A DNA stretch of 64,000 nucleotides from an uncultured Sphingomonadaceae bacterium. GTDB taxonomy: Bacteria; Pseudomonadota; Alphaproteobacteria; Sphingomonadales; Sphingomonadaceae. Below are positions 27,048 to 36,348 of this stretch, in pieces. The notes under the pieces were generated by a model. The model did not search any database. It was not told the origin of the DNA and saw nothing but the letters and a program-made list of their open reading frames with translations. Location of the stretch: contig CANMGU010000001.1 of assembly GCA_947497455.1 (NCBI GenBank), positions 992,001 through 1,056,000 of the forward strand. The letters run 5' to 3'. How positions within the stretch are numbered: position 1 is the first letter of the stretch; the number at the start of each line of letters is the position of its first letter. The position numbers and the translations under genes were made by a program.

Positions 27048-29606
27048 ATGAAGATATCCAAATTTTTGACCGCTACCGCTGTGGGTGGCCTCATCTCTTC
27101 TGTGCCTGCTTATGCGCAGGACGTGCAAGATGAAGAATTCGTTGACGATAATGTCATCATCGTGACCGCAACCAAACGTGCGCAGTCGCTGCAAGAGACC
27201 CCGATTTCGGTCTCGGTGACAACCGGAGAAACGCTCGAAGCTGCACAAATCCGTGATGTTTTGGACCTGCAGACGGTTACGCCTTCGCTTCGTGTCAGCC
27301 AGCTACAAACCTCTTCGGCATCAACCTTCATCATTCGTGGTTTCGGTAATGGTGACAACAACTTCGGCATTGAGCCGTCAGTCGGCGTCTTTATTGATGG
27401 CGTGTTCCGCTCGCGTTCGGCTGCTGCTTTGTCAGATCTGCCCAACGTCCAGCGCATCGAAGTCCTGAACGGCCCGCAATCGACGCTGTTTGGTAAAAAC
27501 GCATCGGCAGGCGTTATTTCGGTTATTACGCGTGAGCCACAATTTGAATTCGGCGGTGCGGTTGAGGCTAGCTACGGTAATTTCAATTCGGTCGTCCTTA
27601 AGGCTGATGTAACCGGCCCTATCACCGAAAACATCGCATTCTCTGTCGACGGCAGCTATAACCGCCGCGACGGTTACTCCACCATCGTTAATCTTGATGA
27701 AGAGCAGAATGATCGCAACCGCTGGTCCGCACGTGGACAGTTGCTGATTGAGCCAACCCCAGATTTACGTATCCGTGCGATTGCAGATTACTCGCGTATC
27801 GATGAGGTCTGCTGTCAGGTGAGCACGGTTGTTTCCGGGCCTGTTACCGCCGCACTCAATGCAGTGGGTGGACAGCTAAACACTGATTTCTTTAGTGATG
27901 AAGTGTTCACCAACTTTGTGCCGACCAACGAAGTCGACAATTATGGCGGTTCGATACAAGTCGATTGGGATACCGGCCCGATCTCGGTTACGTCAATCAC
28001 CTCTTATCGTGAACTGAAGAACTTCTTCCTGTCAGATATTGATTACACCAGTGCTTCCCTCGCGACGGAAACGCGTGATCAGGATGTCGAAACCTTCACA
28101 CAGGAAATCCGAATTACTTCGGATTTCGATGGTCCGATCAACTTCCTGCTTGGTGGTTTCTATTTTGATGAGTCCATTTCACAGGACAGCGCTATTCAGA
28201 ACGGCAGCGATATCCGCGACGTGTTCGAAATTCTCGCTGGCGGCAACCCTGCCGACGTGCTGGCCGGCCTGCCATCCGTGTTCAACGGTGTAGAAGCTGG
28301 TCTCGGCTTGCCACAAGAGAGCATCTTCAACACGCCTCTGCTGACTTCTGAGCAGTTCAGCATGGACAACACCTCTTGGTCGATCTTCGGTACAGTCGAT
28401 TTCGAACCACTTGATGGCCTCGTGTTTACGGGTGGTTTCAACTATACTGACGATTCCAAAGACTTCGCGCTTGCGCAGCAGTCTTTCGACCCGCTTGGTC
28501 AGGTTAACCTGGTTGATGCCTTTATCGTTGGTGCCACTGCTGGCGCCGTCACTACTCGTGACCAGTTCCAGGCACTGCCGGCTGCGAACCAGGCTGCTCT
28601 GCTTGCAGCAGCAACCGATCCAACCGTAAACCCATTAATCGGTCTCGCGGCATTCCAGTTCCAACCACCATTTGTGACCATTCCAAACGCGGTTGAAGAT
28701 GGTCGGACAAACGACGACAAGTTCACATACTTGCTGCGCGCGTCTTATGAAATTTCACCGGAAGTGAACGTCTACGCCAGCTATGCGACCGGCTTTAAAG
28801 CGAGCTCGATCAACCTGTCGCGTGACAGCCGTCCATCAAATGATGACTTTACCGCAGGTGTTGGAGGATCAACCTTCGCCGCTCCATCGTCACCGCTTCT
28901 TGATGCCGGTCTGGCAGTACCAAATCTGGTCACAGGTTCACGCTTTGCCGGACCAGAAGAAGCCGAAGTCTATGAAGTCGGCATCAAGGCGCAATGGCCA
29001 GGAATTGGAGTCAACCTTGCTCTGTTTGATCAGACCATTGAGGGTTTCCAAAGCTTTGCTTTCACCGGAACCGGTTTTGCGCTGCGGAATGCAGGTGAGC
29101 AATCCGTTCGCGGTTTTGAGCTGGATGTTAACGTTCAGCCAACCGACGGTCTGGTGTTTACCTTCGCCATGACCCACCTTGATCCGTTGTTCGATGATTT
29201 CCCGGGCAGTGTGCTTGGTGATCTTACCGGTGCCCGCCCAGGCGGCATTCCAGCTTGGGCAATCGCAACTTCGGCGACATACACGCACGAATTCGGTGCT
29301 TCAGGCAATCGTCTGATCACGCGCGTGGATTACAATCACGAGAGCAACACGGATATCAACAACGGGTTGCCAGAATTTAATACGAATGTGGGCAACACCG
29401 AGATCTTCCGCCGCGAAGTAAATCTTGTGAATGCTTCGATGACGCTTGCTCTCGACAATGGTCTTGAAGTTGGCGTGTATGCGCGTAACTTGCTCGATGA
29501 CCGGTATATTGCGACTGTATTCGATGGTGTAGCACAGTCTGGTACCGTCTCAGGTTACCCAAGCCCACCGCGCACTTACGGCGGTGTTGTTCGCTTTAAA
29601 TTCTAA
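27048..29606 (+). CDS. TonB-dependent receptor (first of tandem pair)
   Basis: This 852-residue outer-membrane receptor has a signal peptide (MKISKFLTATAVGGLIS to AYAQ). A TonB-box-like DNVIIVTAT at about residue 34 precedes a plug domain with SLQETPISVSV, TFIIRGFG and IEVLNGPQSTLFGKNASAGVISV. A 22-strand barrel ends in the aromatic VVRFKF terminus. It takes up an unidentified large substrate using TonB/ExbBD energy. GGGAG lies at a proper distance upstream. No regulatory FecIR genes or catabolic genes adjoin. A terminator nearly identical to that of the next receptor follows. Confidence 0.93.
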   Translation: MKISKFLTATAVGGLISSVPAYAQDVQDEEFVDDNVIIVTATKRAQSLQETPISVSVTTGETLEAAQIRDVLDLQTVTPSLRVSQLQTSSASTFIIRGFGNGDNNFGIEPSVGVFIDGVFRSRSAAALSDLPNVQRIEVLNGPQSTLFGKNASAGVISVITREPQFEFGGAVEASYGNFNSVVLKADVTGPITENIAFSVDGSYNRRDGYSTIVNLDEEQNDRNRWSARGQLLIEPTPDLRIRAIADYSRIDEVCCQVSTVVSGPVTAALNAVGGQLNTDFFSDEVFTNFVPTNEVDNYGGSIQVDWDTGPISVTSITSYRELKNFFLSDIDYTSASLATETRDQDVETFTQEIRITSDFDGPINFLLGGFYFDESISQDSAIQNGSDIRDVFEILAGGNPADVLAGLPSVFNGVEAGLGLPQESIFNTPLLTSEQFSMDNTSWSIFGTVDFEPLDGLVFTGGFNYTDDSKDFALAQQSFDPLGQVNLVDAFIVGATAGAVTTRDQFQALPAANQAALLAAATDPTVNPLIGLAAFQFQPPFVTIPNAVEDGRTNDDKFTYLLRASYEISPEVNVYASYATGFKASSINLSRDSRPSNDDFTAGVGGSTFAAPSSPLLDAGLAVPNLVTGSRFAGPEEAEVYEVGIKAQWPGIGVNLALFDQTIEGFQSFAFTGTGFALRNAGEQSVRGFELDVNVQPTDGLVFTFAMTHLDPLFDDFPGSVLGDLTGARPGGIPAWAIATSATYTHEFGASGNRLITRVDYNHESNTDINNGLPEFNTNVGNTEIFRREVNLVNASMTLALDNGLEVGVYARNLLDDRYIATVFDGVAQSGTVSGYPSPPRTYGGVVRFKF

Positions 29607-29630
29607 GCGAACCCAGAATCTGAAAAGAAG

Positions 29631-29662
29631 AGCCCTGCCGGGAAACTGGCGGGGCTTTTTTT
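29631..29662 (+). terminator. Rho-independent terminator after first receptor
   Basis: A nine-base stem, AGCCCTGCC paired with GGCGGGGCT, encloses a GGGAAACT loop and is followed by seven T. It is almost the same sequence as the terminator at 32724. Confidence 0.92.
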
Positions 29663-29834
29663 ATGTTTAATCTCCGCCGATTTCAGAAATATAGGTGCAA
29701 AAATGTAACGTGATGGTGCAATTTTGTCATTTCAGTCTGGACTTAATCGATCGATTAGTTGAAGATTAGAACATCTGGGGGGATGAGCAAAAGCTTCACT
29801 CTCCAGAATGATGGTTCGGGATTGGGAGAGAATA

Positions 29835-32702
29835 ATGCGTAAATCGTTACTATTAGCCGCCACAGCTATATCCGCAGTGGCTACACCGGTATGGGCGCAA
29901 GCTGACCAGGTGGATGATGACTTTGATGATAATGTCATTATCGTGACCGCTCAACGTCAGGCGCAAAGCCTACAAGAAGTGCCGATTGCTGTTTCGGCTT
30001 TTGACTCAAAAGCGCTTGAGGCACAGCAGATCGAGAATGCATCGGATCTGCAACTAACACTGCCCAATGTCTCGTTTACAAAAAGCAATTTCACCGCATC
30101 GAGCTTTACCATCCGCGGTATTGGCGACCTTTGCGTTGGCGTTTCCTGTGACTCGGCGACAGCGATTCACTTGAATGACTCGCCGCTGTTCAACACTCGA
30201 TTGTTCGAAACCGAATATTTTGACCTTGAACGGGTTGAGGTGCTGCGCGGTCCGCAAGGCACGCTATTTGGACGCAACGCTACTTCGGGTGTGGTCAATG
30301 TTGTGACCGCTAAGCCTGACCTCAGCGAATTCGGCGCGTCGGTTGATGGCGAATATGGCAATTTCCAGTCAATCAAGCTCAAGGGCATGATCAATGTGCC
30401 ACTTGGGGACACGCTTGGCGTTCGGGTTGCTGGCTTTTACCTGAACCGGGACGGCTATACCGAAAACCTGTTCGACAATAGTCGGATCGACGGGCGTGAC
30501 ATGTATGCCGTGCGCGCATCGATAAAATGGGAACCTACGCCTGATACCTCCATCGACCTGATGGCTTATTATTTCCGCGAGGATGATGACCGGGCCCGTA
30601 TTCAAAAGCAGCTGTGTCAACGTGACCCGACCGGGGTGCTTGGTTGTCTCAACTCGCGCCGCGACTTTGACAAGGTCAATACCAATGCAACGTTCACCGG
30701 GACGCTGGGTTCTTCTGAATTTTTCGCCATTAACGGCTTACCTGGTGCACTGGGACTGAACAGTCTTTACGGTCCTGATGGTCATGCCGGCTTTGTCGAA
30801 CCTAATGACGTTCGCCAGGTACGGACAGATTTCACGCCGGAATATTTTACCGACGAGCTGCAGCTACAGGCCCATTTCGAGCATGATTTTGGCCCGATCA
30901 ATGTTGCACTGACCGGTACTTATCAGGAAACCGAGGTGGATTCCCGACAAGACTATAACACGTCGGTCCTGACCCGGACGGACATTGATTCCGCCCTGGC
31001 GACATTCAATGCACTGTCCGCCGGTGGCGCCGGCCCATTGGGTGCGTTCCAGCCAGTTCTTGATGCAGTGACTTCGGGTACGCAACTATGTACTTCGGAC
31101 ACCGATCCGACCGGTCTAGGCAGTTTCGGCGGCAATCGCATTTGTGCTGATACACCGATCTCGCTCGATCGATCTGATCAGGACAATACGTCATGGTCAG
31201 TTGAAGGCATTGTCAGTTCTGACCTTGACGGTCCATTTAACTTTCTTCTTGGCGGAATTTATGCGGAGAATGATCTCGGACAAAACAGCTATTATGTGAA
31301 CACGTTTGCGATCGACTATATTGCTGGTGTTCTTGGCGGTGGTGCTGGATATCTCGGTACACCTTTCTTCCGTAACAACACCCAGGACTTTAGACTGAAA
31401 TCTTACGGTATTTTTGGTGAGGCCTATTTTGATTTGTCCGACACGCTGAAAATTACTGGTGGTTTGCGCTATAATAATGACAAAAAGTCAATCACGGCGC
31501 GCTCTACACTAGCCAGCTTTCTGGTGCCCTTTGGTCAGACCGGAGATGTATTTGATTCTCCTTTCGTTGGCAGCTTTGATGCGGACCCTGGAACACCTGG
31601 CAATCAGCTCGTTCAGTCACGCAATGTGTCCTTCGATGAGATTACGGGCCGATTTGTGGTGGATTGGCAGTTCACTCCGGATAACCTAATCTACGCTTCC
31701 TATTCTCGGGGCTATAAATCCGGCGGCATCAATCCGCCGCTGCAGCCAATTTTTGCGGTGCCGGAATCATTTGATCCCGAGCAGATTGATGCTTTTGAAA
31801 TCGGTTCGAAAAACACCATCGCTGGCGGTATGCTCCAGCTGAATGCGACAGCGTTCTATTATAAGTACAAGGACTTGCAGCTGAGTCGGATTATCGCTCG
31901 TACATCGGTCAATGACACGATTGATGCTGACATTTACGGCGTTGAGATTGAAGCCGTCGTGCGGCCCGATCCAGACTGGCTAATCAATATGGGGTTCAGC
32001 TATCTGAAAACCGAGGTGAAGGGCGATCAGCTATTCTCCAATCCGCGTGATCCCGGTGGTGGCCGTGCTGATGCTGTGATCATCAAGGATATCACCAACG
32101 GCGCAAACTGTGCCGTGGTGCCCGGTACCGCTGGCAACGCCGCTGGTACAAACGCTTTTGTCAATGCCATTAACGGTGGACTTGGGCTGCAACCAACCAC
32201 GCCTTTCCCGACAGATGGCGGGATTGCATCTACCGGTGCGTTCGGTATTTGTGGTGTGTTGGAAGCTCAGGCAGCAGCGATCGGTGCTGGTTTTGATGCT
32301 GCTGGCATTCAGGTGCTGAGCCCTGGTGTTCAGGTCAACCTGCGCGGCAATGATCTGCCACAGGCTCCGAATGTGAAGGTATCGGCCGGCGTCCAGTACA
32401 CGCACAACTTTGACAGTGGCTGGACCCTCGTTCCACGCGTCGATATCGCCTATACAGGTGATCAGACCGGCAGCGTTTTCAATGGTAATGTCAACAAGAT
32501 CGAAGGCTTCACCCAGGCCAATGCGCAGATCCAGCTAAATGGTGGGGATGATCGCTGGTATGTCCGAGCCTTTGTCCAGAATATCTTCGACAGCAACTCG
32601 ACGACGGGCCTCTATCTGACCGATGCGTCTTCGGGATTGTTCACAAATATCTTTACGCTGGACCCACGTCGTTATGGCATCGGGGCTGGCATCAGGTTCT
32701 AA
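29835..32702 (+). CDS. TonB-dependent receptor (second of tandem pair)
   Basis: This 955-residue outer-membrane receptor has a signal peptide (MRKSLLLAATAISAVA to VWAQ). The TonB-box-like DNVIIVTAQ is followed by a plug with SLQEVPIAVSA, SFTIRGIGD and VEVLRGPQGTLFGRNATSGVVNV. The barrel ends GIGAGIRF. It shares the N-terminal layout of the upstream receptor but is longer, with large extracellular loops. One loop (around residues 745-840) carries Cys residues. ATG 29835 has GGGAGAG upstream, and the frame before it lacks a signal peptide. The ligand is unknown. Confidence 0.93.
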   Translation: MRKSLLLAATAISAVATPVWAQADQVDDDFDDNVIIVTAQRQAQSLQEVPIAVSAFDSKALEAQQIENASDLQLTLPNVSFTKSNFTASSFTIRGIGDLCVGVSCDSATAIHLNDSPLFNTRLFETEYFDLERVEVLRGPQGTLFGRNATSGVVNVVTAKPDLSEFGASVDGEYGNFQSIKLKGMINVPLGDTLGVRVAGFYLNRDGYTENLFDNSRIDGRDMYAVRASIKWEPTPDTSIDLMAYYFREDDDRARIQKQLCQRDPTGVLGCLNSRRDFDKVNTNATFTGTLGSSEFFAINGLPGALGLNSLYGPDGHAGFVEPNDVRQVRTDFTPEYFTDELQLQAHFEHDFGPINVALTGTYQETEVDSRQDYNTSVLTRTDIDSALATFNALSAGGAGPLGAFQPVLDAVTSGTQLCTSDTDPTGLGSFGGNRICADTPISLDRSDQDNTSWSVEGIVSSDLDGPFNFLLGGIYAENDLGQNSYYVNTFAIDYIAGVLGGGAGYLGTPFFRNNTQDFRLKSYGIFGEAYFDLSDTLKITGGLRYNNDKKSITARSTLASFLVPFGQTGDVFDSPFVGSFDADPGTPGNQLVQSRNVSFDEITGRFVVDWQFTPDNLIYASYSRGYKSGGINPPLQPIFAVPESFDPEQIDAFEIGSKNTIAGGMLQLNATAFYYKYKDLQLSRIIARTSVNDTIDADIYGVEIEAVVRPDPDWLINMGFSYLKTEVKGDQLFSNPRDPGGGRADAVIIKDITNGANCAVVPGTAGNAAGTNAFVNAINGGLGLQPTTPFPTDGGIASTGAFGICGVLEAQAAAIGAGFDAAGIQVLSPGVQVNLRGNDLPQAPNVKVSAGVQYTHNFDSGWTLVPRVDIAYTGDQTGSVFNGNVNKIEGFTQANAQIQLNGGDDRWYVRAFVQNIFDSNSTTGLYLTDASSGLFTNIFTLDPRRYGIGAGIRF

Positions 32703-32723
32703 AGAGATCGTCACGTGCAAAGG

Positions 32724-32754
32724 AGCCCTGCCGGGAAACTGGCAGGGCTTTTTT
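32724..32754 (+). terminator. Rho-independent terminator after second receptor
   Basis: The stem AGCCCTGCC pairs perfectly with GGCAGGGCT around the loop GGGAAACT and is followed by a T run. It differs from the 29631 terminator by one stem base. Confidence 0.92.
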
Positions 32755-32888
32755 GTTGACGAGGTCAGGTTATGGCGAGTTTCTTATCCGGAAACTGAAT
32801 GAGATGTTGAGGAGGGTGTTCAGGCCGCTCGGGGAGGTCTTGGCGGTCGTCGCTGTTATTTGCAGCCACCCTTGCTTACGCTGCGGGA

Positions 32889-32933
32889 TTTTTGCGGGCG
32901 TTCGTCCCCCGGACGAACTTTGATCCGCAAAAA
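32889..32933. terminator. Nested inverted repeat beside tRNA-Thr, likely terminator
   Basis: The outer arms TTTTTGCGG (32889-32897) and CCGCAAAAA (32925-32933) enclose an inner hairpin TTCGTCC/GGACGAA (32901-32917). On the minus strand it lies immediately 3' of tRNA-Thr and would end its transcript. The A and T tails make it usable from both sides. Confidence 0.7.
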
Positions 32934-33009
32934 TGGTGCCGAATATCCGACTCGAACGGATGACCTACCGCTTACAAGGCGGTTGCTCTACCAGCTGAGC
33001 TAATTCGGC
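32934..33009 (-). tRNA. tRNA-Thr (anticodon TGT)
   Basis: On the minus strand the 76-base sequence begins GCCGAAT and ends ATTCGGC with discriminator A and an encoded CCA. The anticodon arm CCGCCTTGTAAGCGG reads TGT, for threonine ACA codons. D arm AGCTCAGCTGGTAGAGC and T arm CGTTCGAGTCGG are standard. Confidence 0.96.
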
Positions 33010-33050
33010 GCTGGTTTAATGGCCGTAGCCACGAACGAGCGCTCTTTGCT

Positions 33051-33923
33051 TCAAAAAACACCAAAGGTCCAGCCCTCTTTTTGTGCTATTTCATCTGTCA
33101 GCTTTGGCGGGCTCCACAAACACCTGTCTGTACTGGCATTCTTCATCCACGCCGCAGTTATCAGCGCGTCTGTGCTGTGATCATCATAGCGTTCCAATTT
33201 GGCCGGTAACGGTGTTGCCAAATTGTGTAGAGCCATCTCCAGTCCCTCGCGATCCCGAATCTTGCTTTTTCCTTTGGGCAACCCAGCGGCGAGCGCAGCA
33301 ATAGTTGTGTAAATCTCAACAATCATTGGCCCGTTTTGCGGTACCGGATCAAAGGGCCAGACCGGTATGGCACGATTGAGCTGATTCAGCATGCGCATTC
33401 CTGTCAGGCTGGACTTGCCAACTTGTGCCGCCCCAACCAGATTGAAGCAGCTTGCGCTATTGGCTTGACCGGTTTTGCGTTGATGGTGTTCGACCACCCG
33501 CAGCCGTCCGGTGCCACCAGTAAAAAGATCTCCAACATGATCGCGGCTGTGGCGGAAATGGCGTGCAGCTTGCGGGTGTTCGAGAAAGGAGAGAATGTTC
33601 AAATGCGGATCGGCGGCGGATAAGCGCTCCACCATTTTCCAAAGCTCGGATGCATCGGAGGGACTATCATCCCATTGCGGGAAATATCCCCCGATATCGT
33701 GAAAAGGCAAAGCCATCGACAGATCAAAGCCGATCAGCATGTCCTGCTTCGCAGTCGCAATCTGAAGCAGCCAATCACGGACATCTGCACGAGACCATCT
33801 TGGTTCGGGACGGAGAAGGGCTGGCGGTCCCTCTGGTCCTATAGTGGCAACCGCGATGCCATTGGGTCGCTCCGTCTTTGCGCCCGACCAGTCAACACAG
33901 GTAAAATGAGTGAAACGGCGCAT
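33051..33923 (-). CDS. Uncharacterised protein with N-terminal DWSGA motif
   Basis: I do not recognise a named function for this 290-residue cytoplasmic protein. It opens with FTHFTCVDWSGAKTERPNGIAV, a beta-strand carrying an Asp like those starting RNase H-fold or DUF429-like proteins. Further acidic positions occur in MLIGFDLSMALPF, MIVEIYTT and the HSTDALITAAW segment near the C-terminus. That spread of Asp/Glu on strands and a late helix resembles an RNase H-like metal site, but this is inference. ATG 33923 is chosen over TTG 33929. It is followed only by tRNA-Thr. Confidence 0.7.
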   Translation of the reverse strand: MRRFTHFTCVDWSGAKTERPNGIAVATIGPEGPPALLRPEPRWSRADVRDWLLQIATAKQDMLIGFDLSMALPFHDIGGYFPQWDDSPSDASELWKMVERLSAADPHLNILSFLEHPQAARHFRHSRDHVGDLFTGGTGRLRVVEHHQRKTGQANSASCFNLVGAAQVGKSSLTGMRMLNQLNRAIPVWPFDPVPQNGPMIVEIYTTIAALAAGLPKGKSKIRDREGLEMALHNLATPLPAKLERYDDHSTDALITAAWMKNASTDRCLWSPPKLTDEIAQKEGWTFGVF

Positions 33924-33950
33924 GGACAATCTCTAGCCTATCAATCAGGC

Positions 33951-33985
33951 AAAAGAAAAGGGCAGGTCCAACCGGGCCCGCCCTT
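33951..33985 (-). terminator. Terminator after mechanosensitive channel gene
   Basis: On the minus strand AAGGGCGGG pairs with a CCTGCCCTT arm (one G-T pair) around a short loop, followed by TTTTCTTTT. It lies 23 bases beyond the channel gene stop. Confidence 0.8.
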
Positions 33986-34007
33986 GTTCCTCGCAGCCTG
34001 CGACGGT

Positions 34008-35234
34008 TTACTTGTCAGTCGCTGATTTCCGCGCGGCGGTTTTCCGTGCCGCTGGCGTTTTTGGCTTATCGGACCGCATATCTTCCAGCGTTTTGGCCGC
34101 TGCGTCGCGTCCTCCCAGACCGAAGGCCAGAGCAGCAGCAACACCGCCGCCAATGACCAGCGCACCGAACGCCATATTGATGATGCTATCGGCAAGACCC
34201 ATATATTTAAGGCCCATGGCGACGAACAGCACGATTGTCGCATATTTGACAATCTGGCTGCCCATACTGCCTTCCGATGCACCGCCGACGATCCTTGCCA
34301 ATATATTGGCGATCATGAAGCCGAGGCCAATAATTACCCCGCCAAAGATGACCTTGCCGCCAAGTGCCAATACCTCGTTCAGGATATTGGTCAGTTCTGG
34401 GAATTGCAGCATGCGTGTTGCCGCTATCGCCGCGAAAAGCATGATCGCAATGATTACAACTTTTGAAACGATAGATGAAACCGTTGTCTTCTCGGGAAGA
34501 ATTCCAAGCGCATTAACCGAACGGTCAACACCAAGACCAGGCAATACTTCTTCAATCAAACCACCAACCCAGCGAGCAATCATATAGGCGATGCCAAGCA
34601 ATATTGCTGCGCCGATAACCAGTGGAATTGAGGTGAAGATTGTATTGAGCAGCGATGTCGCTGGCTCGGTTATGGTCGACATGTTGAGTGCATCCAGAGC
34701 CAAAATGGCGATCGGAATGATGATCAGAACATAGACAATCGTGCCGATGGTCTTGCTGATGGTGCTGTTGCCGGTAACTTCTTCGGCGCCGGCTTTATTG
34801 GCCCATTTATCCAGATTCACCGTCATCATGGCGGTTTCGACAATCTGCTTGACGATGTTCGCAACAATCGAACCGACAAAGAAGATAATACCTGCGCCAA
34901 TAATGTTAGGAATAAAGCCCATCACATCGTCCAGCAGCGTTTGCAGTGGCTCAATGACGCTGTTCAGTCCGAAGGTGGAAAGCACGGCAATGAGTCCGAA
35001 GAGCCAGATGAGCAGCGAAACGATCTTACCCAGCGACATTCCAATTGACTCGCCAGAGCCGGTGTCACGTTGCAGGAAGCTAATGTTATCAACCAGCTTT
35101 GCGAATGCCCATTTTGCGCCTTTTGCAACGATCCATGTGAGCAGGAGAATGATGAGCGCAACGCCGATCTTTTCTCCCCATTCCATCATAAGCTCGGTAT
35201 CGAGCGCATAGTTGCCTATTCTCAATCCATCCAT
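34008..35234 (-). CDS. Mechanosensitive ion channel family protein (conserved TM-helix repeats)
   Basis: This 408-residue inner-membrane protein contains repeated hydrophobic units, each of two helices joined by a conserved region such as FIPNIIGAGIIFFVGSIVANIVKQIVE and the later SIPLVIGAAILLGIAYMIARWV. It ends in ALAFGLGGRDAAAKTLEDM, the turn typical of MscS-related small-conductance channels that lack the large cytosolic domain. The tail is Lys/Ala rich. It probably releases solutes or senses membrane tension. ATG 35234 has TAGGGGAA upstream, favoured over the longer frame to 35282. Confidence 0.85.
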   Translation of the reverse strand: MDGLRIGNYALDTELMMEWGEKIGVALIILLLTWIVAKGAKWAFAKLVDNISFLQRDTGSGESIGMSLGKIVSLLIWLFGLIAVLSTFGLNSVIEPLQTLLDDVMGFIPNIIGAGIIFFVGSIVANIVKQIVETAMMTVNLDKWANKAGAEEVTGNSTISKTIGTIVYVLIIIPIAILALDALNMSTITEPATSLLNTIFTSIPLVIGAAILLGIAYMIARWVGGLIEEVLPGLGVDRSVNALGILPEKTTVSSIVSKVVIIAIMLFAAIAATRMLQFPELTNILNEVLALGGKVIFGGVIIGLGFMIANILARIVGGASEGSMGSQIVKYATIVLFVAMGLKYMGLADSIINMAFGALVIGGGVAAALAFGLGGRDAAAKTLEDMRSDKPKTPAARKTAARKSATDK

Positions 35235-35355
35235 TTTGTTTCCCCTATCGTGAACAATTATGAGTCCACGGAAGGTTAACACGTTCCCTATGTGAGATAT
35301 AGAGTGGAGTAGCCCTTATTCAGCCCAATTATGTAATCATATGTAACGCAGACGG

Positions 35356-36348
35356 TCAGAGCGTCATATTGATTACAGCTCGACCAATCACGGCACGCTG
35401 TTCCAGCACCTTCAAGGCATCTGTTGCATCATCCAATGCAAAGCTGTGCGAAATATGGGGCTGCATCACAGCTTGTTCTGCCAGGTTGCGCAGTGCCCGT
35501 TCACTGCGTTCTGCCAATTCCGGATCACGTCGTGCACTTTCGCCAGCGCGCAAACCGATAAGACTATAGCCCTTTATCAGCGCATGATTGGCAGGGAAAG
35601 ACGGTATCTCACCGCTGGCGAAACCGACAATCAGATAGCGACCACCCCAGCTGATAGACCGGGTTGCGGTTATTGCCAGTTCGCCTCCAACAGGATCAAA
35701 CACGACATCGACGCCCTTGCCACCGGTCAGCGCTTTCACTTTGGCGGCGAGTTCGGTATCGGCAGGATCCAGGCTATGATCCGCACCGGCACCCCGAAGC
35801 GCCTCGCGTTTTTCCTCACTGGAACCGGTGGCAATCACGACTGCCCCTTTGTGCTTTGCCAATTTGACGGCAGCCATGCCGACGCCGCCACTGGCACCAA
35901 GGATAAGAATACTCTCGTCCTGCTGCAGCATGGCTTTGTCGTTCAAGGCGTGCCAGGCGGTTATTGCCGCACCATGCCAGCAGGCCCCTTCAGCAAATGA
36001 CAAGGCTGAGGGTAATGGTCTTACAGCTGTGTCGGGCAAGACTATTTGCTGCGCAAAACCATTTCCTTTGCTGCCGCCCATGACGCGATCTCCGGTTGAG
36101 AAAGCGGTCACGTCCGGCGCCACCTCCATAACCTCACCGGCGACTTCGAGTCCTGGAATGAAAGGCGGGTCGGGACGAAATTGATATTTGCCATAGGTCA
36201 TCAGCAGGTCAGGAAAGTTAAGACCCGCTGCATTTATGGCGATACGAACTTGGCCGGCTTGCAGCGGTTCTGCCTTTTTCTCTTCGACACGAATTGAATT
36301 CGGTCCGGTCAATGCCGTGCAGACAGCTGCGCGATAGGAATTGCTCAT
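35356..36348 (-). CDS. NADPH:quinone oxidoreductase family protein
   Basis: This 330-residue member of the zinc-free MDR superfamily shows the GroES-like N-terminal domain (AAGLNFPDLLMTYGKYQF, PFIPGLEVAGEVMEVAP) and the NADPH-binding ILILGASGGVGMAAVKLAK motif. The VDVVFDPVGGELA block is also typical. Related enzymes reduce quinones or enoyl-CoA/2-alkenals; the substrate is not determined. Its ATG overlaps the stop of the serine hydrolase gene by four bases (ATGA), so it is the last gene of the rarA-led cluster. Confidence 0.88.
   Translation of the reverse strand: MSNSYRAAVCTALTGPNSIRVEEKKAEPLQAGQVRIAINAAGLNFPDLLMTYGKYQFRPDPPFIPGLEVAGEVMEVAPDVTAFSTGDRVMGGSKGNGFAQQIVLPDTAVRPLPSALSFAEGACWHGAAITAWHALNDKAMLQQDESILILGASGGVGMAAVKLAKHKGAVVIATGSSEEKREALRGAGADHSLDPADTELAAKVKALTGGKGVDVVFDPVGGELAITATRSISWGGRYLIVGFASGEIPSFPANHALIKGYSLIGLRAGESARRDPELAERSERALRNLAEQAVMQPHISHSFALDDATDALKVLEQRAVIGRAVINMTL

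Noticed and set aside
34012..34587. 191-residue plus-strand frame, and a similar one at 34741-35211
   Set aside because: Both mirror the repetitive Ala/Ile/Val codons of the mechanosensitive channel gene and have no independent support.
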